Assembly (NCBI RefSeq): GCF_000160755.1
Contig: NZ_GG668576.1
Coordinates: 370,800 to 434,799 of the forward strand
DNA: 64,000 nucleotides
Reading direction: 5' to 3'
Source: Proteus mirabilis ATCC 29906
GTDB taxonomy: Bacteria; Pseudomonadota; Gammaproteobacteria; Enterobacterales; Enterobacteriaceae
Shown: positions 58,508 through 64,000 of the stretch, in pieces
Position numbering within the stretch: position 1 is the stretch's first letter
Layout: each line of letters opens with the position of its first letter
Translations under genes and position numbers: made by a program
The notes under the pieces: generated by a model
Database searches by the model: none
What the model saw: the letters and a program-made list of their open reading frames with translations, nothing else
Told to the model about the DNA's origin: nothing

Positions 58508-58930
58508 TTATAAATGCTTTTTTAACGCTTTTAAAAAATTAAAACAGAAAAATGTTGAAGGTTGAATGATCTCTTTTAACTCATAAGCGATAAAATGCTT
58601 GATCCTTTCCAATAAAAACATAAGTTCTCTTCTTATAAATTTTTTGATTGTACAACAACCATGAGAAAAACAAAAAATGAGATAATCTAGTGCATATATC
58701 GCTGCTTTCTTTTTATTATTGTTTTTTACATACTCAAAGATCTGTGCCGTTTCTTTAATTGGTGATAATAGAGCTTGCTTTTGTTGTGCATATTTTATTT
58801 TATCAATTGCATCATCCAAAATAGGCGTTAAAAAGGCCAATTGACGGTTAATATGAGTAATATTCAAAGAAGAACCAATATAAAACTTGCGTCTTTGTTT
58901 TGAAAGTTTTTTTATTGTTTCAATCTTCAT
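58508..58930 (-). CDS. Unrecognised Lys-rich protein, 140 residues
   Basis: Not recognised. GAGGA seven bases before the ATG is a good ribosome site. The protein is basic (many Lys, some in runs such as NNNKKKAA) and predicted mostly helical, with no signal peptide. A moderately hydrophobic stretch near residues 75-95 contains FSHGCC. It lies upstream of tyrR in the same direction, 136 bases away. Composition suggests an accessory gene. Confidence 0.6.
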   Translation of the reverse strand: MKIETIKKLSKQRRKFYIGSSLNITHINRQLAFLTPILDDAIDKIKYAQQKQALLSPIKETAQIFEYVKNNNKKKAAIYALDYLIFCFSHGCCTIKKFIRRELMFLLERIKHFIAYELKEIIQPSTFFCFNFLKALKKHL

Positions 58931-59313
58931 TTTTCTTTCCTCGTACTTTAGATATAAACTAATATAAAAACACTATTATATAAAATACTAACCAGCTAAT
59001 AATTTAATATTAAACATCATCGCAGTTATACATTTATATTATGTTGACGCTATTTATCATACTAAAGTAAATAAGCTTTACTATCAAAAAAAGAAAAAAA
59101 CGTTAGCTAAATGTTAAAAAAGAAACAAAAACAAATAAATACAATGAGTTAACCAAGCATCTTAAAGCTATTAATCTTTACTTATAACTATTTTTTTACC
59201 AATGTAATACCAACTAACTTTACAACAATAAAATGTATATTTTTTGATAGAAATAAATTATTTCCTTGCCCATACACACATCACTTTTATATACACTAAC
59301 AATTAATTTAGCG
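58931..59313. other. AT-rich gene-free stretch
   Basis: About 380 bases between the unknown Lys-rich gene and the ycjF terminator. No ORF or repeat of note; presumably the promoter of the Lys-rich gene. Confidence 0.4.
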
Positions 59314-59350
59314 ATAAAAAAACCTCAACAATAATACTTATTGTTGAGGC
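59314..59350 (-). terminator. Terminator of the ycjX-ycjF transcript
   Basis: On the minus strand a 12-bp stem (59349-59338 with 59334-59323, loop of three) is followed by seven T residues, 43 bases past the ycjF stop. Confidence 0.92.
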
Positions 59351-59392
59351 TATTCAATTTATATTGAATTAAAGAATATATTGATAGGTAAC

Positions 59393-60439
59393 TCACTCTT
59401 TCTTCTTATTACCTAATGTATTTTTTAATTGACCGATAAGCTCTTTTCTAAAGTCACTCAATTTAGGCTTATTATCAATCCAGGGTAATGGACGGCATAA
59501 CTCCATTGCTTTAATTCCCAATCGGGCAGTTAATAATCCAGCGCCAATACCTTGAGCAGCACGCGTGGATAACCGAGCAGCCAAATCTTGTGAAAGCCAA
59601 TCCATTCCCACTTCTCTCACTAATTCAGTCGCCCCAGCAAACGCAATATTGACGAGTACCAAGCGAAATAGCTTTAGTCGGCTATAGTAACCAAGTTCAA
59701 TACCATATATTTGTGCAATACGATTAATTAACCGAATATTTCTCCAACCAATAAACGCCATATCCACCATTGCTAATGGACTTACTGCAATCATAAGGGT
59801 TGATTCCGCTGCAGAACGACTAATTTCAGCCCGTGCTTGCTTATCTAAAATCGGTTGTACTAATTGGCTATATAATTCTAAAATTTCTCTATCGTTATGC
59901 GTATCATGTAATGTACTTTGCCAACGAATATAAGCAGGATGTTGTGAATTAATACCTGCTTGTTTGGCTAAATCTTCACAAAAAGGGCGACCATTCCCTA
60001 TTGCATGACTATAGAGTAATTCTCTCGCCTTATCACGCTCGTCAGCCCGTTGGCGTAAACGATAAATACGACGCCACTCAGTAATTACCGATCCCATACC
60101 CGCAATAACAATTAATCCTCCCGCACTGGCTGCACCTAAAGCAATCCAATCAGAATTTATCCATGATTGATAGATCCACTGTCCCGCTTGAGCAATAACA
60201 CTAACACCTAAAATAGTACTCGCCACTGTTATTAAGCGTTTCCATAAACTTTTTCTAGGCTTTAGGGCCGATTGGATCTCACCTTCTAAACGCCCTTCAT
60301 TTTCCTGTGCCTCTAATTGCGGATTGTAGGGAACAAATTGTTCATCTTGATTGAAATCAAGCCCTTTTTTTAAGCTGATTTCTTCGTTTTGTAAGGTTGA
60401 TTGTTTAAAATCAATACGTGATTTTAATGGCTCATTCAT
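59393..60439 (-). CDS. ycjF: YcjF/UPF0283 family membrane protein
   Basis: 348-residue inner-membrane protein of unknown role, regularly encoded with YcjX as a stress-induced pair near psp. Two adjacent hydrophobic helices (about residues 65-115) follow a charged N-terminus. The C-terminal part has [38 protein letters not shown] and [31 protein letters not shown]-type family blocks. Its ATG overlaps the ycjX stop by four bases. Confidence 0.94.
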   Translation of the reverse strand: MNEPLKSRIDFKQSTLQNEEISLKKGLDFNQDEQFVPYNPQLEAQENEGRLEGEIQSALKPRKSLWKRLITVASTILGVSVIAQAGQWIYQSWINSDWIALGAASAGGLIVIAGMGSVITEWRRIYRLRQRADERDKARELLYSHAIGNGRPFCEDLAKQAGINSQHPAYIRWQSTLHDTHNDREILELYSQLVQPILDKQARAEISRSAAESTLMIAVSPLAMVDMAFIGWRNIRLINRIAQIYGIELGYYSRLKLFRLVLVNIAFAGATELVREVGMDWLSQDLAARLSTRAAQGIGAGLLTARLGIKAMELCRPLPWIDNKPKLSDFRKELIGQLKNTLGNKKKE

Positions 60440-61830
60440 TTTAGTTTATCCCCTAATAAAAACTCCAAGGCACTATCCATACGAATATGGGGAACGGCAC
60501 TGTCTCTCGATATTTGTTGAGGCCGGAAAGATTCAAAACTAAATCCTTGCTTTTGCCAAAATGCCTTTTCAGGCAATCTCTTAGGAACTTCTCCTGGAAA
60601 ATAAACGAGCGGCTGATTATCCGTTAGTCGGTATCCTTTTACGGCTGGGATTTTTTCACCATGATGATCGACAATGCCACTTTCTGTCGCAGCAATAGAA
60701 GCAAGCCCCATACAATCAATGCTTATTCCTTCAAAAATAGCATTCTGTTTCGCATCTTGAATAAGTTGCTGTAACAAAGAGACTAAATTTTCATGCTGAT
60801 CTGGCGTGATATGGTCAGCCTTAGTGGCTGCAAATAGCAGTTTATCAATACAGGGGGAGAATAAACGTCTTAATAAGGTTCGTTTGCCATAATGAAAGCT
60901 GCGCATTAATTGTGTGAGCGCTTGTCTCATATCATTAAAAACATCCGCACCTTGATTTAGGGGTTGTAGGCAATCGACTAAGACAATTTGTCTGTCAAAC
61001 CCTTGAAAATGGTCGCGATAAAATCCTTTTACAATATGTTGACCATAATATTCATAGCGCTTTTTTAACATACCAATATTCGTTTTTTTATCAGCATTTT
61101 TTAATTTAGCACTATCGTATTGCGTTAAGTCAGCCCAAGGGAAAAATTGTAAAACAGGTGCGCCGGATAATTCCCCCGGTAAAACAAAGCGTCCCGGTTG
61201 AATAAAATGTAGTCCCTGTTTTTTACAGGCTAATAAGTATTCAGTATAAGCTGCGGCGATCTCGGCTAACAGCGTTTCATCAGCAGGGGCAAAGGGATCG
61301 CATTTTTTTATTAACGACTGCCACTGTTGCACAGGTGCCGTTCGTTGTTGATTAACTCTATTCATCTGCTCAGACCATTCAAAATAGTCTTGCTCAAGCA
61401 TAGGTAAATCAAGTAACCATTCACCGGGATAATCAACAATTTCTAAATAGAGCGATGAAGTCTCTTTTATAAAACGCGTTAAAGACTCATGAGAGCGATA
61501 GCGTAATTGCAAACGTATTTCACTGACACCCTTAGTGGGAACAGGCCAGCTAGGAGGCGTATGGTAAAGTGACTCCATAGCTTCATCATAAGTAAAGCGT
61601 GGAATACTTAAGTTATGTTGCGGTATACGTTTAACCCCTAATAACTGTTGGTTGCGTGCCGCAGAAAATAAAGGTAAACGCGCCCCACTATGTACATTGG
61701 TGAGTTGATTGACTAAAGAGGTAATAAAGGCTGTTTTACCACTGCGGCTTAACCCTGTAACAGCGAGGCGTAAATGCCTATCTACGCCTCGATTAATCAG
61801 TGCAGTTAGTTCATTTTGTAAGCGTTTCAT
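60436..61830 (-). CDS. ycjX: YcjX family P-loop ATPase/GTPase
   Basis: 464-residue nucleotide-binding protein with Walker [19 protein letters not shown] near residue 25, [13 protein letters not shown] as a switch-like region, and [14 protein letters not shown] as the guanine-specificity-like motif. The family is induced with the phage-shock and heat-shock systems, but its function is not settled. It overlaps the end of pspD by 20 bases, so it is linked to the psp genes by translation. Confidence 0.94.
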   Translation of the reverse strand: MKRLQNELTALINRGVDRHLRLAVTGLSRSGKTAFITSLVNQLTNVHSGARLPLFSAARNQQLLGVKRIPQHNLSIPRFTYDEAMESLYHTPPSWPVPTKGVSEIRLQLRYRSHESLTRFIKETSSLYLEIVDYPGEWLLDLPMLEQDYFEWSEQMNRVNQQRTAPVQQWQSLIKKCDPFAPADETLLAEIAAAYTEYLLACKKQGLHFIQPGRFVLPGELSGAPVLQFFPWADLTQYDSAKLKNADKKTNIGMLKKRYEYYGQHIVKGFYRDHFQGFDRQIVLVDCLQPLNQGADVFNDMRQALTQLMRSFHYGKRTLLRRLFSPCIDKLLFAATKADHITPDQHENLVSLLQQLIQDAKQNAIFEGISIDCMGLASIAATESGIVDHHGEKIPAVKGYRLTDNQPLVYFPGEVPKRLPEKAFWQKQGFSFESFRPQQISRDSAVPHIRMDSALEFLLGDKLK

Positions 61831-62068
61831 GTTTCTCCCAAGACACGTGACGCGATAACTTATCTAGCCCCATTTTTATCATAGGCTCAGCTATCAATAG
61901 AACCAACCAACGTAACGGTTTATAACTCACACGTTTTAATATACCGCCGGTTATTGCGGCTGGCCCAAATAAAGTTAATAACATTAAAGCAAATGTTACC
62001 CCTTTTTTCGCCCATTTAGTGAGTTTATTTGTTTTAACGGTTGTCGGTATCAAAGTGGAATTCATCAT
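61811..62068 (-). CDS. pspD: Phage shock protein PspD
   Basis: 85 residues, small membrane-associated protein of the psp cluster with unclear role. It shares with E. coli PspD the central GPAAITGGILKRVSYKPLRWLVLL region followed by a basic C-terminus. It is more divergent than the other Psp proteins, so the call rests partly on position between pspC and ycjX. GGAGG stands upstream of the two ATGs at 62068 and 62065. Confidence 0.8.
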   Translation of the reverse strand: MMNSTLIPTTVKTNKLTKWAKKGVTFALMLLTLFGPAAITGGILKRVSYKPLRWLVLLIAEPMIKMGLDKLSRHVSWEKHETLTK

Positions 62069-62097
62069 TCCTCCTTAATAAGCAAATGGTTTATATC

Positions 62098-62128
62098 CAA
62101 ATAAAGACGCTCCTAGTATTGGAGCGTC
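62098..62128 (-). terminator. Hairpin terminator between pspC and pspD
   Basis: On the minus strand GACGCTCC (62128-62121) pairs with GGAGCGTC (62113-62106), followed by TTTATTT. It could end most pspABC transcripts before pspD-ycjX-ycjF. Confidence 0.75.
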
Positions 62129-62152
62129 ATATTAGATTAAGTGGCAAGAAAA

Positions 62153-62509
62153 TTATAAATCTTGAAAGCGTTTATTGAGCTGATAAGTCGAAGAAGTAAT
62201 ATAACGTTCCATTTGTTGTAAACGTTTTTCACCTTTTGTTAATTGACTATCCACTTCTTTTAAAATAGCTTTTAAATCCTCTTGCTGTTCCTGATGTTGG
62301 TTATAATTATCAGGTGCAGGCTCCATAAAGAAACTTAAAACAAGATAAACAACAATGGTTAAGCCAAAAAAACCAGCAAAGAGTGCAATCACCGCAATAA
62401 CCCTGACTAATAGCACAGGAATATTAAAATAATGGGCAAGCCCAGCACATACGCCACGGATCATGCCTTCTTGTGGCAAGCGATACAATGATTTGCTCTG
62501 CATCGTCAT
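62153..62509 (-). CDS. pspC: Phage shock protein PspC, envelope stress regulator
   Basis: Inner-membrane protein that with PspB senses envelope stress and frees PspF from PspA. The PspC domain (LYRLPQEGMIRGVCAGLAHYFNIPVLLVR) is followed by one strong membrane helix (about residues 35-60). A C-terminal leucine-zipper-like region follows. It has 118 residues (E. coli 119). ATG 62509 overlaps the pspB stop by one base; ATG 62503 is an alternative. Confidence 0.96.
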   Translation of the reverse strand: MTMQSKSLYRLPQEGMIRGVCAGLAHYFNIPVLLVRVIAVIALFAGFFGLTIVVYLVLSFFMEPAPDNYNQHQEQQEDLKAILKEVDSQLTKGEKRLQQMERYITSSTYQLNKRFQDL

Positions 62510-62739
62510 TATGATTGCCTCCAGTTAGGATGTTCTGCATCAAGAATATCTTCTAATGTCTTAATGCGTTCCTGCATTTGCTGAGCTTTATCCACCAGCG
62601 CGCTCAGTCGCTGCATTTCTTGTTGGGTTAACTGAACCTTCCCTCCCCCTTTTTGGCTGTTATAGTGCAACCATAACCAAATAGGAAGAATAAATAACAC
62701 AAAAATTGTCAGTGGTATTCCCAGAAATATATAGCCCAT
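62509..62739 (-). CDS. pspB: Phage shock protein PspB
   Basis: Small inner-membrane regulator of the Psp response. One N-terminal helix (about residues 2-22) is followed by a cytosolic coiled coil (QQEMQRLSALVDKAQQMQERIKTLEDIL). It has 76 residues (E. coli 74). AAGGATATG at the start is a good ribosome site. It lies 36 bases after pspA. Confidence 0.96.
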   Translation of the reverse strand: MGYIFLGIPLTIFVLFILPIWLWLHYNSQKGGGKVQLTQQEMQRLSALVDKAQQMQERIKTLEDILDAEHPNWRQS

Positions 62740-62775
62740 TACATATCCTTTATAAGATGGTTATTACGCTTGCTG

Positions 62776-63444
62776 TTACTCTTTATTAGTATTGATTTTA
62801 GCTTTTAATGCCGCTAATTGCGCGCTAATTTCATCATCGGCTTTCAGTTCAGCAAACTGTTGTTCTAATGATTTTTCTTTACCTAATCCATAGCTTTGCG
62901 CTTCGCCTTCCATATGATCAATTCGACGCTCAAATTGTTCAAAACGCGCCATTGCCGCATCCATTTTACCGCTATCTAATTGACGACGAACTTGACGTGA
63001 AGAGTTTGCAGCTTGGTGGCGAACCACTAATGATTGCTGTTTAGCACGCGTTTCTGTCAGTTTATTTTCTAATTCACTGATTTCACCTTTGAGGCGATCT
63101 AATGTTTCATCAATGATAATTAGTTCGTGTTTTAAGGTATCGCACATTGAAGCAATACGTTGTTTTTCAATTAACGCCGCACGTGCTAAATCTTCTTTAT
63201 CTTTAATCAGCGCGAGTTCCGCTTTATCTTGCCAATCTTTAATTTGTTTTTCTGCTTGCTCAATACGACGCTCTAAGCTTTTTTTCTCTGCTAGCGTGCG
63301 TGCAGAGGTTGTTCTGATCTCAACTAACATGTCTTCCATTTCTTGGATCATTAAGCGGATCATTTTTTCAGGATCTTCTGCTTTATCCAGCAAAGAAGCG
63401 ATGTTGGCATTAATAATATCAGCAAAACGTGAAAATATACCCAT
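62776..63444 (-). CDS. pspA: Phage shock protein PspA
   Basis: Peripheral membrane protein (ESCRT-III-like) that stabilises damaged inner membrane and inhibits PspF. Almost entirely coiled coil after an amphipathic N-terminal helix ([15 protein letters not shown]). AAGGATAACATC upstream supports the ATG at 63444, giving 222 residues exactly as in E. coli. The frame is open further upstream through the promoter. It is first in the operon under a sigma-54 promoter. Confidence 0.97.
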   Translation of the reverse strand: MGIFSRFADIINANIASLLDKAEDPEKMIRLMIQEMEDMLVEIRTTSARTLAEKKSLERRIEQAEKQIKDWQDKAELALIKDKEDLARAALIEKQRIASMCDTLKHELIIIDETLDRLKGEISELENKLTETRAKQQSLVVRHQAANSSRQVRRQLDSGKMDAAMARFEQFERRIDHMEGEAQSYGLGKEKSLEQQFAELKADDEISAQLAALKAKINTNKE

Positions 63445-63532
63445 GATGTTATCCTTAATAGCTATGATAAATAATAGCCTTGAGTGTTGATTAAATAGCG
63501 TTATTAACAATAACGCCCAGTTGCTATAGTTA

Positions 63533-63550
63533 ATACAATTTGCGTGCCAA
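63533..63550 (-). promoter_or_regulatory. Sigma-54 promoter of the psp operon
   Basis: On the minus strand TTGGCACGCAAATTGT has the -24 TGGCAC and the -12 TTG(C/T) elements at correct spacing, about 90 bases before pspA. It matches the known E. coli pspA promoter type. PspF binding sites should lie in 63551-63650, between here and pspF. Confidence 0.88.
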
Positions 63551-63660
63551 CTTTTCAAAATAACTTAACACATTAATAAATAACATTTTATTTTTCCTCG
63601 CCTATTTTTTACACTACTGATAGACTGGTGAGAAATACCTCAATATGGTGATTTTAACCA

Positions 63661-64000
63661 ATGCAAGAGAATTTAGAGACAATAATTGGTGTTGATAGTC
63701 ATTTTATCGATGTTTTAGAACAAACCTCAGCCCTCGCTCAACTCAAAAAACCGGTGTTGATTATTGGTGAACGTGGTACTGGTAAAGAGCTTATCGCTCA
63801 TCGATTACACTATTTATCACCTTGGTGGCAAGGACCATTTATTTCCATTAACTGTTCGGCATTAAACGATAATTTGCTTGATTCAGAGCTGTTTGGTCAT
63901 GAAGCGGGGGCATTTACCGGAGCGAAAAACCGCCATCAAGGACGTTTTGAGCGTGCCGATGGCGGCTCTCTTTTTCTTGATGAGCTAGCCACTGCACCGA
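63661..64000 (+). CDS. pspF: PspF, sigma-54 activator of the psp operon (partial)
   Basis: Runs off the end of the window; 113 codons are visible. AAA+ enhancer-binding protein that activates psp transcription and is inhibited by PspA. Walker A GERGTGKE is followed by the sigma-54 contact loop GAFTGA (in HEAGAFTGAKN) and the Walker B LFLDELA. As in E. coli, it has no N-terminal receiver domain. It is divergent from pspA. Confidence 0.95.
   Translation, partial: MQENLETIIGVDSHFIDVLEQTSALAQLKKPVLIIGERGTGKELIAHRLHYLSPWWQGPFISINCSALNDNLLDSELFGHEAGAFTGAKNRHQGRFERADGGSLFLDELATAP

Overview
The window is AT-rich enterobacterial chromosome. Almost every housekeeping protein reads as a close relative of its E. 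coli counterpart, and the gene order follows the E. coli rsx-nth, pyrF-topA-trp-tonB, fnrS and tyrR-psp neighbourhoods. The low GC content, the separate trpG and trpD genes, and an orphan fragment of a type VI secretion hcp gene point to the Morganellaceae, most probably Proteus. That assignment is an inference from gene content, not a database result. Layout: 1-3119 holds the end of the rsx electron-transport operon (rsxC tail, rsxD, rsxG, rsxE) and nth. 3232-9759 holds rnb, the leftward lapA-lapB-pyrF-yciH operon, pgpB and ribA. 9988-12318 is an accessory patch with an orphan MetQ/NlpA-type lipoprotein and a hexapeptide beta-helix gene cut by an in-frame stop. 12525-17286 holds acnA, an unrecognised gene and cysB. 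17287-19482 is a second accessory patch: a lipoprotein gene overlapped by a 48-codon hcp remnant, then nearly 900 bases without genes. 19483-30296 holds sodC, topA, yciN, sohB, yciK, btuR, an unknown exported protein gene, rluB, yciO and rnm. 30357-37236 is the whole trp operon with promoter/operator, leader peptide, attenuator, trpEGD(CF)BA and terminator. 37451-46963 holds a BON-domain lipoprotein, ompW, yciC, a SulP transporter, yciB, yciA, tonB, yciY, clsA and yciU. 47111-54002 mixes small accessory genes (two Ail/OmpX-type barrels, a VOC protein, an ABM monooxygenase, leuE, a DUF4377-type lipoprotein) with ttcA, the fnrS small RNA and zntB. 54358-64000 holds mppA, tpx, tyrR, an unknown Lys-rich gene, ycjF, ycjX, pspD, pspC, pspB, pspA and the start of divergent pspF. 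Functional themes: tryptophan synthesis controlled by TrpR and attenuation; redox and anaerobic control (Rsx, fnrS and ompW with FNR boxes, tpx, sodC); envelope maintenance (Psp, LapAB, PgpB, ClsA, TonB). The least explained parts are the broken beta-helix gene, the hcp remnant with its lipoprotein partner, a 30-codon ORF with a good ribosome binding site at 48849-48941, and four unrecognised ORFs (the C-terminal part of the beta-helix gene, 15419-16252, 26353-27300, 58508-58930). No complete mobile element, CRISPR array, tRNA or rRNA was seen.
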